From the IMG/VR virus record IMGVR_UViG_3300036770_008442, positions 62,001-126,000 of that record: a stretch of 64,000 nucleotides of DNA; one strand, 5' to 3'. The first letter of the stretch is position 1. Each line of letters starts with the position of its first letter. The position numbers and the translations under genes were made by a program. The notes below the pieces were generated by a model that had not been told where the DNA came from, did not search any database, and worked only from the letters and a program-made list of their open reading frames with translations. The stretch comes from a virus. This document shows, piece after piece, positions 6,932 through 16,280 of the stretch.

Positions 6932-8326
6932 TTAATCCATGAAAGAGTCAACTACTTTTTGTCTATAATTTATCTTGTCAATCTTTATATCTGGATTTTT
7001 TAGAGCTTCTTTATCACGATAAACTATCTCATGGGGTAGAAGAACGTCAAAAGTATCCTTCAGAATTTTTTTATTCTTTCTCCATTCTAAAGGAAGGTGT
7101 AAAGCAAATCTAACTATGTCTAAATTTAAAAAAGGATTACGTAGCTCAAGAGTGTGGGCCATTGAAAGTTTATCCAGTCTAGGCAAATGATAATAGCTCA
7201 GCTCGTCAAAAATATCTGATTTTTGGGAGTCATACTCGTTGATTCTTCTATATCCTCCAAAAAGTTCGTCTGATCCATCCCCGCTTAGAACTATTCGATA
7301 CCCTCCAAATTTTTTAACAGCTTCAAAAAGATAGTACTGAGGTATAACAGATCCAAGATCTATAGGTCCCTCGTTCCATTTTTTGTAAATCTCAGAGTTT
7401 TTCTCCTCTGTCATAGAGTAATCCAAAAAAGTAATCTCTCGGGAAAGTCTTGAAGCAAGAAGATTGACATATTCAGTCTCTCCATTTTCAATACTAAACC
7501 ATTTTACATCAGATCCAATCTGATCCAAAATGGATGCTATAATAGAAGAATCTAGTCCCCCGGAAACAAGAAGAGAGACGGGGAAATCCTTGGAAATAAG
7601 ACGATTTGAAACAGATTCAAACATTTTACCCCAGAGCCACTCCATGTGATCTTCATAGCTTGCCCCGATCAATTCCGAAATAGGATGATCAAATCCCTTA
7701 TAATATTCGGGATATTCCGTTTTAAATTCCGGGTAATCTAATTGGTAATAATAGAGAGTGTTTGGTAGAAATCTTTTGACCTCCTGGTATGTGGTTCGAT
7801 TGTTTGTGTTATATCCCCACTTTCTAATCTGTCCCATAGTCACTTGATCTATCTCGCTATTAGAACTAGTTAAGCCCTTAATCTCAGAACAGATCTCGCC
7901 TAAGTTATTGTAATATAAAGGTTTTTTGCCTAATGGATCGGTAAAGCAAATAACGCTATTATCCGTAGCATCATAGATAACGATTGCCCAAAAACCATCC
8001 CAGGTTTGGATTTCAGGCAAAAAGAGGGAGCAAAACATTTCAAAAGATCCGCCCCTATATCTAGAAAAAAGTTGATACAAATATTCACTATCTGACGAAA
8101 ATCTTTCCCTGTCATAGTTGAATATTTCACCATTGAATAGAAGAAATATTCCCTCTGAAATTTCAAAAGGCTGTTTCCATGAATCCCCATCCTTAGTTTG
8201 AATGGGAAGTCTGTGGTGACACAAATACCATTCATTTTTAGAGATTACATTTCTTTCTATTCCTCGATGACTAATTGAATTTAGGTTAGTCTCCGTTCCT
8301 GTTTGAGTGATTAATATTCCGCACAT
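6932..8326 (-). CDS. asnB: Glutamine-hydrolysing asparagine synthase (AsnB-like)
   Basis: 464 residues with both domains intact. The class II glutaminase domain has catalytic Cys2 (MCGILI), SHRGIE at 19-24, CHHRLPIQ at 36-43 and LFNGEIFNY at 63-71, all glutamine-site motifs. The synthetase domain has TDPLGKKPLYY at 129-139, the PPi-loop SGGLDSS at 255-261, GDGSDELFGGYRR and LSMAHTLELRNPFL. The family converts Asp, Gln and ATP to Asn; relatives amidate sugars or other carboxylates. At 464 residues it is shorter than bacterial AsnB (about 550). It sits with a P-loop kinase (one-base gap) and glycosyltransferase-like genes, so a role in glycan or nucleotide modification rather than asparagine supply is possible. 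Confidence 0.9.
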   Translation of the reverse strand: MCGILITQTGTETNLNSISHRGIERNVISKNEWYLCHHRLPIQTKDGDSWKQPFEISEGIFLLFNGEIFNYDRERFSSDSEYLYQLFSRYRGGSFEMFCSLFLPEIQTWDGFWAIVIYDATDNSVICFTDPLGKKPLYYNNLGEICSEIKGLTSSNSEIDQVTMGQIRKWGYNTNNRTTYQEVKRFLPNTLYYYQLDYPEFKTEYPEYYKGFDHPISELIGASYEDHMEWLWGKMFESVSNRLISKDFPVSLLVSGGLDSSIIASILDQIGSDVKWFSIENGETEYVNLLASRLSREITFLDYSMTEEKNSEIYKKWNEGPIDLGSVIPQYYLFEAVKKFGGYRIVLSGDGSDELFGGYRRINEYDSQKSDIFDELSYYHLPRLDKLSMAHTLELRNPFLNLDIVRFALHLPLEWRKNKKILKDTFDVLLPHEIVYRDKEALKNPDIKIDKINYRQKVVDSFMD

Positions 8327-8327
8327 A

Positions 8328-8864
8328 TTATAAATTCTCTAATTGCTTATAGACCTTGTAGTCAAAAGTGTTCTGAATTTCTTTGACCTTAATTTTATAA
8401 GAGGAAGATAGAGTCTGAATAAAATCATCCATGATATTTTTCTCATCCTGGAGACCATCTCTGAAATCCCAATTATCTTTATCCCTTTTGTTTTGATTTG
8501 GATTATTCCCTGTAACATAAACAATTTGGCAATTCTTTAAAAGACCCTGCTGGTTGATCATCTGAAGCTCGGAAAAAGCTTTGGCTTCGGAAATTCTGCC
8601 CGACATCACACCCCAAGTAAGAACTGTTAAAATTCCCCTATCCAAAATAAAATCAGGCAGAATACCATCCCTATTTAATTGAAGGAGCATAAGTTCTTTA
8701 CCCAGAGCAAAGTCATGTGTTCTCTCACCATTATCAGGTAATTTAAGAGAATTGAACCAGAAAGCAAAATCGAATTTAAAAACAGGAATTGCTTTTAAAA
8801 GAGAATATTTATCCACTAAAAAAGTTTTACCCGAGTTTCTGGGTCCTTCAAAGATTGTGATCAT
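8328..8864 (-). CDS. P-loop nucleoside/nucleotide kinase-like protein
   Basis: 178 residues starting MITIFEGPRNSGKTFLVD. A Walker A motif is at residues 7-14 (GPRNSGKT), and a later FILDRGILTVLTWG resembles the DRS/DRG segment of deoxynucleoside and thymidylate kinases. A C-terminal region with NPNQNKRDKDNW may form the lid. The family phosphorylates (deoxy)nucleosides or monophosphates. The exact substrate is not readable, and a polynucleotide-kinase-like role cannot be excluded. The gene lies directly upstream of the asparagine synthase in one operon. Confidence 0.7.
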   Translation of the reverse strand: MITIFEGPRNSGKTFLVDKYSLLKAIPVFKFDFAFWFNSLKLPDNGERTHDFALGKELMLLQLNRDGILPDFILDRGILTVLTWGVMSGRISEAKAFSELQMINQQGLLKNCQIVYVTGNNPNQNKRDKDNWDFRDGLQDEKNIMDDFIQTLSSSYKIKVKEIQNTFDYKVYKQLENL

Positions 8865-8876
8865 TAAATCTTTTGT

Positions 8877-9719
8877 TTAAATTCTTACAGCATAAGGAGA
8901 GATAGATTTCCACAATTCATGATTAAGCCAAACAGAAACAGATTCATCCTCTAGCCGTAGACGACGATCCTTAAAAACATATTTAGGAAAATCTGCAGGC
9001 AGATTTTTATCTAGGATGTGCTTATACATAAGGCATCCTAAAACCTGCTGCTCCGGACAGAGATGAGTAAAATCAGGATAGGGATTTGGATCAGGAAATT
9101 TGGTTAGAAGATTCTTATTTGAGCAGAGGTCCAGATATTCTTTAAAAAAAGATCTGGACCTTTGAGTATTTCGAATGAAAATCCGGCTAGAAGCTACTTC
9201 TCTGCATCTGGAAACTATTTCAGATTTTTGGGGATCTCCTATAATAAAATCTGTAGTGTATCTTTTTCCATGCATAGATATAAGAGGAACCCTATCTTCA
9301 TTATATTCAAAAGGAAAGAAGAAATCTGATTGATTAGAATCAAGTAAAAAATTTACAGTCTCTCTTATTTTGGGCCAATCTGTTTGCCAATATTGAGGGT
9401 ATTTAGAAAAGTTACAATCGTGATAAATTAATAAAGATCCCTCCGGGATTGTCTCCAAAGTTGTGTGAATAAGAAATGATTTAAAGTCTCCACATCCTAT
9501 CGAGCTTAATCCCGGATTCATAGGAAATTCATCGGGATAAGAATTACAAAATCCCTCAGATCCAGGAATAGATTTAAGTGTTCTGGGGGTGTGAATAAAG
9601 ATCTCGTCAAAATATTCCCCGAATAAAGATTTAAGATCGATAGAATTTTGAGATAGATTCAGTCCATTGTCAAAAGGAGGACCCTCCGTACAAAAAGTTA
9701 AAAAGTATATTTTCTCCAT
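8877..9719 (-). CDS. Glycosyltransferase-like protein (280 aa)
   Basis: I use the ATG at 9719 (MEKIYFLTFCTEG); an in-frame GTG at 9734 would add five residues. The protein begins with a strand KIYFLTFCTEGPPFDNG, as in sugar-nucleotide binding folds. It contains GSLLIYHDCNFSKYPQYW, where HDCN could be a metal-binding acidic motif. A C-terminal part has PEQQVLGCLMYKHIL and aromatic acceptor-site-like residues. This resembles capsule or LPS-type sugar transferases, but the family is not certain. It is the first gene after the terminator at 9769-9797, in the cluster with the kinase and asparagine synthase. Confidence 0.5.
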   Translation of the reverse strand: MEKIYFLTFCTEGPPFDNGLNLSQNSIDLKSLFGEYFDEIFIHTPRTLKSIPGSEGFCNSYPDEFPMNPGLSSIGCGDFKSFLIHTTLETIPEGSLLIYHDCNFSKYPQYWQTDWPKIRETVNFLLDSNQSDFFFPFEYNEDRVPLISMHGKRYTTDFIIGDPQKSEIVSRCREVASSRIFIRNTQRSRSFFKEYLDLCSNKNLLTKFPDPNPYPDFTHLCPEQQVLGCLMYKHILDKNLPADFPKYVFKDRRLRLEDESVSVWLNHELWKSISPYAVRI

Positions 9720-9768
9720 CCTATTTAAATTCACATCCTTGTATCAAAATCCCCTAAAATATTTCATA

Positions 9769-9797
9769 AAAAAAGCAGAAACGAATTCTGCTTTTTT
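9769..9797 (-). terminator. Rho-independent terminator (usable in both directions)
   Basis: AAAAAAGCAGAA (9769-9780), loop ACGAA, then TTCTGCTTTTTT (9786-9797) form a 12-bp perfect hairpin with a T-tract on either strand. On the minus strand it follows the stop of the 9817-12198 gene and closes the head-protein operon. Confidence 0.85.
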
Positions 9798-9816
9798 AAA
9801 ATTAGTATGGGGCCAT

Positions 9817-12198
9817 TTAAGATTTTTTCGGCTCAATAATAAAAATAGAATTACCCAGATCTCCTGATATTGAGTCTTTATCTATGATTGACATCCTTTT
9901 CAGATGATTCTTTTTGCTCTTGAGAATGGCTGGGATTTTTTTAACAGTCTGATAAACTCTAGAGGTGTGTTGATCCCCCATATCTCCATCCATGTCCCAG
10001 CATTCCATACATTGAGAATTATTCGCATCTTCTTTAACGGGAGAGAGTGAACACATTGACTCCTGAACCATCGAAGATCCAGATTTAAACATGGGATTTT
10101 TTGTCATCTTTTCGAGAATCTCCTGAGTTTCAATTCCAAATTTTTCAAGCATCATTTCTAATGCACATCCCCATTTTTCTTTTTTCTTATCATAAGAAAC
10201 TAAAGGAGAAAGAAAAACAATATTATTATAGAGAAATCTTTGCTCGGAGGGGGAAAGTTTGTCCAAGTGAATATCATCCCCGCAAATTCCATGAACGGAA
10301 GAGCAAATGGAATCTAAAGATTTCGGGGGAATAAATCCTCTTTGAATGTGATCCGAAGCAGGCTTCAGAGAATCATGACAGGATCGATATGGTGATTCCA
10401 TCTCTTTCAAATGGCTTTTTGCAAGATCTGCATTTTTTCCAAAGACTCCATCGATGGGTTTACATTTAGTTTCCTTATCAACACCGCAAAAATTCTTGTA
10501 ATATGAGGTGTAAAGATTGCCATAATCTTTGACATCATCTTCTTCCGTACCAATCATAGAAGAGTATTTAGCCCAGTTTAAAGGCTTGTTAACATTAGAT
10601 GTCAATTTTTTGGTGGGATATAAAGATCCAGGTCCCTTTTCATCCGCAATAAAGAAGTAGGCAAACTCCTTGTCATTGTTTACAGTATCAGTCCAAGCTG
10701 TGACAAAATCCGCAGGATATGATCCTTTAAGACTTCCATCTTCTCTCAAGAAATCCTCAGCCTCTGCGTTTTTATTATATCCCTTTACTCTTAAAGATTT
10801 TGCCAGCTTTTCTGCAAGCAACGAATCGGAGGGCTTGCTGCTTTCTTCGTTAAAAGTGCCAAGCTCATCCTGGTATTTTTTAATCTCATTTTCTATTTTT
10901 TCAGGATCCAAATAAGTTTTATTTTCAAACGTTCTCATAAATGAATCGACATTTAAAACAAAGGACTCCGACAAATTAGCATAAGAAGATCTCAGTTTTT
11001 CAAGGGAATCCTTTATCCCCTGTTTATCATCACCAGAAACCTGGTCTAGCTTAAGAATTGAATCAACAAAGGATCTATCAACTTCTCCGTTAGAATTCTT
11101 ATTGCCCATAACACTTTGTATGGATTTTATAGCAACAGAGGTAGAAGATTCAAATTTACCATTAGCTCCACCTGATGGATTTAAGATGCTTTTAATTGGT
11201 GCATAAGCATCGATTAAAGCCTTTTGAATCGATTTTATAAGATCTGAATTTTTTAATCTGGCATCTGAATCTTTATCTCCCATCTTCAAAGGAAAAACCC
11301 GATCATTCATCTTAGATTCTTTTTCATCCATATCATCTCTCATTTTGGACTGAATTATACCTTCCTGAGTATATGCTTTGGTATAAGAATCTAAAGCTTG
11401 AGTTAAAAGATCATTGACATCCCCCATTTTTTTCATAAGATCCTCATTTTTCTGGATCTTCTGCATAATGAGTTCAGATGACTTAACTATATAATTGTGA
11501 TACTCCTGAGATAGATTATCCACTTTTTTCTCTAAGTCCAAAAGCTCTTTTCTATCTGAATCAGAAACCACATTTTTCTTATCAAAAGATAATCCATCTA
11601 ATTTTTGATCAAGTTGGGAAAAGATCCTTTGCCAATCCCTTCCATATCCAGATTTGGCATCTTTGCCCTTGGAATCTATAATCAGAGATGTTAGAATTTT
11701 TTTTAACCTATTGTATCTTCCGCTATGGCCAATTCCTAAACTCTCATTCAGTTGTGACTTTGCAATCAAATTTATTCCAACTAAAATTCTTTCAAGAATT
11801 TTTTCCAGAATTTCAATAGTTTTAGCCTCTAGGGAAGAATCAATTTCAATCATCCTGGAAATAGTTTCCCCCGTTTCTTTCATGGCCTGAAGATAAAGCT
11901 GTTTGTTTTCTGCATAAACAGGATCTACAACCTCAGTTTCAGAAGCAATATCTTTTAGCTTAGCCAGCAGATTTTTAAACTTGGGGGATCCCTTAATAAC
12001 TTCGACTTTTTTGCTAAAAGATTCCGGATTTCTATTTTTATCCGGAGCTAAATCAAAGACTATTTTCTTAAATATTCCAGCTAGAATCTCTGCCGACTTT
12101 TTAGAAAGATCGATAGCTTCAGAACTCTCATTGAGCATAAAAGAACTAGAAAAAATAGATCTAGCAGCAGGATTGTTTCTTAAATAATCGGTTCTCAT
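9817..12198 (-). CDS. Large putative internal head protein with a prohead-protease site (793 aa)
   Basis: The start is the ATG at 12198 (MRTDYLRNNPAARSIF); a TTG further upstream (12210) is less likely. The N-terminus contains SSSFMLNE followed by SSEAID, cleavable after E24 by the T4 gp21 rule ([LI]xE before a small residue). Residues ~25-330 are coiled-coil-like (long Lys/Asp/Glu/Leu helices). The C-terminal half has many cysteines (CGVDKETKC, SCHDS, CSSVHGICGDD, QCMECWDMDGD). No enzyme motif is recognised. It is transcribed with the other head proteins and ends at a strong terminator. I infer a packaged virion protein. Confidence 0.65.
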   Translation of the reverse strand: MRTDYLRNNPAARSIFSSSFMLNESSEAIDLSKKSAEILAGIFKKIVFDLAPDKNRNPESFSKKVEVIKGSPKFKNLLAKLKDIASETEVVDPVYAENKQLYLQAMKETGETISRMIEIDSSLEAKTIEILEKILERILVGINLIAKSQLNESLGIGHSGRYNRLKKILTSLIIDSKGKDAKSGYGRDWQRIFSQLDQKLDGLSFDKKNVVSDSDRKELLDLEKKVDNLSQEYHNYIVKSSELIMQKIQKNEDLMKKMGDVNDLLTQALDSYTKAYTQEGIIQSKMRDDMDEKESKMNDRVFPLKMGDKDSDARLKNSDLIKSIQKALIDAYAPIKSILNPSGGANGKFESSTSVAIKSIQSVMGNKNSNGEVDRSFVDSILKLDQVSGDDKQGIKDSLEKLRSSYANLSESFVLNVDSFMRTFENKTYLDPEKIENEIKKYQDELGTFNEESSKPSDSLLAEKLAKSLRVKGYNKNAEAEDFLREDGSLKGSYPADFVTAWTDTVNNDKEFAYFFIADEKGPGSLYPTKKLTSNVNKPLNWAKYSSMIGTEEDDVKDYGNLYTSYYKNFCGVDKETKCKPIDGVFGKNADLAKSHLKEMESPYRSCHDSLKPASDHIQRGFIPPKSLDSICSSVHGICGDDIHLDKLSPSEQRFLYNNIVFLSPLVSYDKKKEKWGCALEMMLEKFGIETQEILEKMTKNPMFKSGSSMVQESMCSLSPVKEDANNSQCMECWDMDGDMGDQHTSRVYQTVKKIPAILKSKKNHLKRMSIIDKDSISGDLGNSIFIIEPKKS

Positions 12199-12206
12199 TT
12201 TTTTAT

Positions 12207-12476
12207 TCAATAAATATTTGTCTTATCCCCGGATTTATCCTTAGCCTCCATAGCCAAAGCCAATTTGTTCAGTAAAGCGGGGAGTTGGCCATAGAGAAGT
12301 GCTTGCTTCTTAATTGAAGCTGCCTTAGCAGAGGTCGTTGTTGCTTTTTTTTCCACTGCAGATTCGGCTGAAATTTCTGAAAATTTTAAATTAACATCAG
12401 CTTTAGCCTTTGCTAAATCTTCATTAACTCCCTCGTTAATGCTGAATTCTGATAGATTTGTAATCAATTTATTCAT
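12207..12476 (-). CDS. Small Ala/Lys-rich putative head protein (89 aa)
   Basis: The ATG at 12476 (MNKLITNLSEFSINEG) overlaps the upstream gene's stop as ATGAATAA, suggesting coupling. A longer GTG frame to 12512 is rejected. Residues 12-15 read SINE followed by G, then VNE at 17-19: two potential gp21 cleavage sites within a short N-terminal peptide. The remainder is an Ala/Lys/Ser-rich helix (KKATTTSAKAASIKK). Size and composition resemble T4 internal proteins that are packaged with DNA. No catalytic motif. Confidence 0.6.
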   Translation of the reverse strand: MNKLITNLSEFSINEGVNEDLAKAKADVNLKFSEISAESAVEKKATTTSAKAASIKKQALLYGQLPALLNKLALAMEAKDKSGDKTNIY

Positions 12477-13359
12477 ATCTTCTAGCAATAGTAATTTTTG
12501 TTCTAAGATCACGGATCTGTCTCATTAAATTTTCTCTAAAATCCTTGAATGCTTTACTTGCATCCTTATTCTCAGATCCTTTTAAAACTCCCGAAGCTTC
12601 TAGACGATCTCTTTCAGTATCGATAAATGCGTATCTCTCGTTTCTCTCTGTCATCAAAACCTTTATTAAGACTTTAATTTGTGATTTTTCTAATCCTTGA
12701 ACATATTTAGTAAACTGAGCTGCATTCATGGCTAGAATGGGATCTAAGGAAAATTTAGGTCTGTCCAAATTATAGACCTCCTCTTCATCATCTCTTGCTA
12801 CTGATTTAGAAAAATCAAGTCTCCCAAATTTCTTTACAAAATTAGCATCTTTTTCTTTTGCAGAAATTAGTGCTTTCTTATATTTACGATAAAGTTCATC
12901 TGAAACTGTTTCATCCGTTAAATCCTTTGAAATCTTGTAGATCTTTTCAGCTAAATCTGCTTCTAACCTAGATTTTTTAGAATTCCAGTAAGAAATTAAT
13001 TTAGAATTTTCTCCAACTATTTCTTCTACCTTATTATCTATTTTAGCTATTTCAGCCGCCTTTTTCTTATTCAGAGCAGAGATTAAACCTCTATTTCTGT
13101 CTATCATTCTCTCCAATTTTTTATACTCCGCTGCATCATTTTTTGTCTGACCTTTTTGGATATCCAAAGCATCTATCTCGGTTTGAATCTCGTTCCAATC
13201 TTTAATATATTTCGTTTCTATCGTATTAATTTTCGACAGAAGATTATCTATTTTAGAAATAGATCCGCCAAAATTAGAACTGAGCCAGTTCATAATCTTA
13301 TCCATAGAACTGGACTCGTTTACAGATCTATTATCCCATTCAGAAAATCTTAAAATCAT
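12469..13359 (-). CDS. Coiled-coil putative internal head protein, paralogue of the next upstream gene (296 aa)
   Basis: Begins MILRFSEWDNRSVNE, then SSSM: a capsid-targeting-like FSEW segment and a VNE|S site ending at E15. The next stretch, MDKIMNWLSSNFGGSISKID, parallels LDSIKNFLSKNLLGGLSRLN in the upstream neighbour, so the two are likely paralogues. The rest is long charged coiled coil with RxEADLAEKIYK and a basic C-terminus (RQIRDLRTKITIARR). It lies one base after the upstream gene. The inferred role is a DNA-associated or core protein of the prohead. Confidence 0.6.
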   Translation of the reverse strand: MILRFSEWDNRSVNESSSMDKIMNWLSSNFGGSISKIDNLLSKINTIETKYIKDWNEIQTEIDALDIQKGQTKNDAAEYKKLERMIDRNRGLISALNKKKAAEIAKIDNKVEEIVGENSKLISYWNSKKSRLEADLAEKIYKISKDLTDETVSDELYRKYKKALISAKEKDANFVKKFGRLDFSKSVARDDEEEVYNLDRPKFSLDPILAMNAAQFTKYVQGLEKSQIKVLIKVLMTERNERYAFIDTERDRLEASGVLKGSENKDASKAFKDFRENLMRQIRDLRTKITIARRYE

Positions 13360-13360
13360 C

Positions 13361-14458
13361 TTATTTAATTTTTTTTATAGCGGATTCAACCTGTTGTACA
13401 TCAGGAACTGGATAAATCTCCAATAGTAGCATTTCACTTGTTAAATTCTTATCATCAGAAACCGCTTTATTGATCTTTTTAAATAATTCAGACAAAGAGG
13501 GTTGATCCTTAATTTTACCCGAGATTTCTTTTCTGCTGTTACCCAAATCAGAATAAAGTTTTATCAGATTATCACAAGAATCAATTTCCTCAGAAAACCC
13601 ATATATTTTTTTAAGATCTTGATCGAAATAGCTCTGTTTATAAGAAACACCTTTAGAATTAACATGTTTAATTTTTTTTAGCAGATCTTCCAAATAGTCC
13701 TTTAATTCTTTTTTTAGATCTTTAGCCCTATCCTGTGTTTTTTTCTTAAGCTTCACAATGGTATCCGGATCGTTTTCTTTAATTACCTTCTTCAGTTCTA
13801 TTATATTCGATAGATCTTTTTCGTCAATGTTCAATTCTTTATTCTTATTAGTTTGGGCTTTGAATCTATTAACTAATTCCTCAGCCTTTGATTGAGCTGA
13901 TGCTAATCTTTTTTCTAATTTTTTAATCTCTACCGCATCCTCACTTCTTTTTTTAGCATTATCATATTCAAATTTGGCTAGTTCAGAAGCATCTTCTGCC
14001 AATCCCGCCTCAAAATATTCCTTCCTTCTTTCATTATCGCCTATTGTTTTTTCAGCAAGTTTTAGACCTTTTTCGATCTGTGTTTTTTTGAACTTAACCA
14101 AAGAAGAATATTCTTTTTTCTTTCTTTCCATTTCATTTTGTACTTGAAGAATAGCTGATTTTTCACCGGATCCCCTGGTCTTGTCAAGCTTTAATTCCAA
14201 AAAATCAATGTCATCCGAAATTTTATCCTTCGCTAAAATTAATTCTTTGTTTATTGCAAGATTGTTTTTTCTAATATCGTCTAATATATTTAAGCGGGAG
14301 AGACCACCTAATAGGTTCTTTGATAAGAAATTCTTAATAGAATCCAATCCGCTGGATTCATTTAGTTGCTCATTAATATATTTTACATCACTGCGATTCA
14401 GAGGCTCCGTTAGATCCCTTATGATTAAAAAATCGCGATGACTTAAGATTTTTTTCAT
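13361..14458 (-). CDS. Coiled-coil putative internal head protein (365 aa)
   Basis: 365 residues, starting MKKILSHRDFLIIRDLTE. The N-terminal propeptide-like stretch ends YINEQLNE|SSG with cleavage predicted after E34. Next comes LDSIKNFLSKNLLGGLSRLN, shared in pattern with the downstream 296-aa protein. The bulk is Lys/Glu-rich coiled coil (residues ~65-270). It is the first gene of the unit that starts at the GATATATA promoter at 14482, just beyond the gp23 terminator. Function is inferred as prohead core or internal protein; no homologue is named. Confidence 0.6.
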   Translation of the reverse strand: MKKILSHRDFLIIRDLTEPLNRSDVKYINEQLNESSGLDSIKNFLSKNLLGGLSRLNILDDIRKNNLAINKELILAKDKISDDIDFLELKLDKTRGSGEKSAILQVQNEMERKKKEYSSLVKFKKTQIEKGLKLAEKTIGDNERRKEYFEAGLAEDASELAKFEYDNAKKRSEDAVEIKKLEKRLASAQSKAEELVNRFKAQTNKNKELNIDEKDLSNIIELKKVIKENDPDTIVKLKKKTQDRAKDLKKELKDYLEDLLKKIKHVNSKGVSYKQSYFDQDLKKIYGFSEEIDSCDNLIKLYSDLGNSRKEISGKIKDQPSLSELFKKINKAVSDDKNLTSEMLLLEIYPVPDVQQVESAIKKIK

Positions 14459-14481
14459 AATAAAAAAAGGTTTATTTCATT

Positions 14482-14489
14482 TATATATC
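14482..14489 (-). promoter_or_regulatory. Late-promoter-like GATATATA motif
   Basis: The minus strand reads TTTGTAGATATATAAATG, 24 bases before the ATG at 14458 and just after the gp23 terminator. It restarts transcription for the internal-head-protein genes. Confidence 0.65.
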
Positions 14490-14500
14490 TACAAACAAAA

Positions 14501-14532
14501 AGAAACCCCGGGTTTTTTAACCCAGGGTTTCT
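14501..14532 (-). terminator. Rho-independent terminator after the major capsid gene
   Basis: Read on the minus strand, AGAAACCCTGGGTT pairs with ACCCGGGGTTTCT across a short A-rich loop and is followed by a run of five T. It begins 22 bases after the gp23 stop and would separate the abundant capsid transcript from the genes beyond. Confidence 0.9.
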
Positions 14533-14554
14533 AAAATCAATTTAAACTAAAGGA

Positions 14555-16249
14555 TTAGGAAAGTCCTCCAGCAGGTACATTGACGTGCAAGCAGAAGTAC
14601 ATGGTTTCGGGGTGGAAACCAGCTTCGACGAGAGCGTAACGTGACTTAACTGCGATCTTCGGAGACATCGTACCCTCTGAGATGGTCTGAATAGATTCAG
14701 CCATCATGTAAGGCATAAACTTGAGACCTGGCTCATCATCTCCGCCCTTTCTTCCAATGAGAATTCTATTGTCGTTGAATTTCATGTTCTGGTCGACGTA
14801 AACAGTCATACCAGCGAGAGAACCAACTGGGTAAAGAGTTCCATTGTTCTGGGTCAGGGTATTAGAGAAAGGAGCAAAAGTAAACTGTGAAATGTCCTGA
14901 AGTGCACTTGCAACGTTAGCGTTAGTAACGATAAAGTTAGCAGGGCCTCTTCTTCCTCTGTTAGCAACTACGTTTGCTCCAGCAAGAATTCTAGAGAAGA
15001 GTCTTCTCTGGAGAGTAGACAAGTTCTCGTAGGTTCCTGAAGCAGGACCAGCAGTACCAGCAAGGGTTAAACCGGTGTCTGATTTTCCAACGTAAGAAGG
15101 AATGGAGTAAGAACCAGCAGTACCACCGATAACGAGGTTGAGGTTCAAGTTTTGTCCTTCTGTAGTGAAGAAATCATAGTGGTTAGACCATCCAAGGGCA
15201 AATGCTCTAGAAAGGATGTGCTTATTAATAGCCTGTGAAACTTCGTTAACAAGAGCATTTTCAATCATTGAAATAACGTCAATTCCAAATTGCTTATTCA
15301 AGTCTTGGATTTGCTCAGTGGTAACAGAAGCAGCTACCTGGAATGTATCAGCCTCCACGAATTTTGTGAAAGTCGAAAGACCCATTGACTGGTAGTAATT
15401 ACTTTCACCGTATGCTCTAAGCATTGGGTTGTAGGTCTTAGTACCATCAACGAAAGGTCCTTGCCAATCATCGGAGTTTTGGAAGCCAGCTCCAGAGAAT
15501 CCTTGGATGTGATCCTCGAGGGCCTTAACCAATTCAGCAGAAGCTGTAGTAGTACCAGCTTGTGATCCGTTAATTGAAGTACCTACTTTAGTTGCTCCAC
15601 CATCAACAACAGCAGCTACAGATTCCCCCGCTGTAATTCCATCAACCTTAAAGATTGGGAATCCGTCGATTCTGGAGAGTCCGACAAATTTGGTTGTGAT
15701 GTATGCACCAGCAGAGGTAGCATTGGTGATGTAGTAAGTTGTACCAACTGCAAAATCACCAGGATATCCAGCTGCAGGGCTCGTAAGTCTGAGCTTAATC
15801 ATAGCAGGAGCTGCTGCCAAAGCATCAGCTGCAGTAGATCCAACAGAGGTTGGGCTAAGCTTACCACCAGCATAAACGTAATCTAGGTAAGAAAGAACAC
15901 CGGTAGGTCCAGACATCGGGATAACCGGAACGATGTCAAATCCAACCGTCTTCGCAGCAACCTGAATTGCCAAGGGAAGAAGTGAAGGAAATTTATCGCC
16001 AGATCCTTGCCAAGATGTGTTGTAAAAACCAGCATTAGCGTTAGTGCTAGTTGGGAAGGTTGGAGGTACAACTGCTCCCATACCGTTTACAACATTGAGC
16101 GACTGGTATGCACCAGCAGACTCATTCAAAGAATGGTAGTGGCAGTATTTGCTCAACCATGTCTTCTTTTCAACATCAGCGATACCTGCTTTTTGCTCAA
16201 TGATAGGAGCCCAGGTATCGAAGATTTCTGCTTCATTAATCAGTTTCAT
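14555..16249 (-). CDS. 23: Major capsid protein, T4 gp23-like
   Basis: 564 residues. The N-terminus (MKLINEAEIFDTWAPIIEQK) parallels the gp23 delta domain. GFDIVPVIPMSGPTGVLSYL matches the T4 gp23 region with DICGVQPMNSPTG. The propeptide ends HSLNE|SAGAY, so processing after E43 by the gp21 protease is expected (T4 cuts after E65). The C-terminal EPGLKFMPYMMAES and KIAVKSRYALVEAGFHP are also gp23-like. The gene is visibly richer in G+C and in a restricted codon set than its neighbours, as expected for the most abundant virion protein. It lies 31 bases after the gp21-scaffold gene and is closed by a strong terminator. Confidence 0.95.
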   Translation of the reverse strand: MKLINEAEIFDTWAPIIEQKAGIADVEKKTWLSKYCHYHSLNESAGAYQSLNVVNGMGAVVPPTFPTSTNANAGFYNTSWQGSGDKFPSLLPLAIQVAAKTVGFDIVPVIPMSGPTGVLSYLDYVYAGGKLSPTSVGSTAADALAAAPAMIKLRLTSPAAGYPGDFAVGTTYYITNATSAGAYITTKFVGLSRIDGFPIFKVDGITAGESVAAVVDGGATKVGTSINGSQAGTTTASAELVKALEDHIQGFSGAGFQNSDDWQGPFVDGTKTYNPMLRAYGESNYYQSMGLSTFTKFVEADTFQVAASVTTEQIQDLNKQFGIDVISMIENALVNEVSQAINKHILSRAFALGWSNHYDFFTTEGQNLNLNLVIGGTAGSYSIPSYVGKSDTGLTLAGTAGPASGTYENLSTLQRRLFSRILAGANVVANRGRRGPANFIVTNANVASALQDISQFTFAPFSNTLTQNNGTLYPVGSLAGMTVYVDQNMKFNDNRILIGRKGGDDEPGLKFMPYMMAESIQTISEGTMSPKIAVKSRYALVEAGFHPETMYFCLHVNVPAGGLS

Positions 16250-16280
16250 TTTTTGTATTGTTTATTTTTTTTTAATTTTT

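Noticed and set aside
7930-8235. 101-residue frame on the minus strand in another phase
   Set aside because: It overlaps the well-supported asparagine synthase glutaminase domain and lacks any motif.
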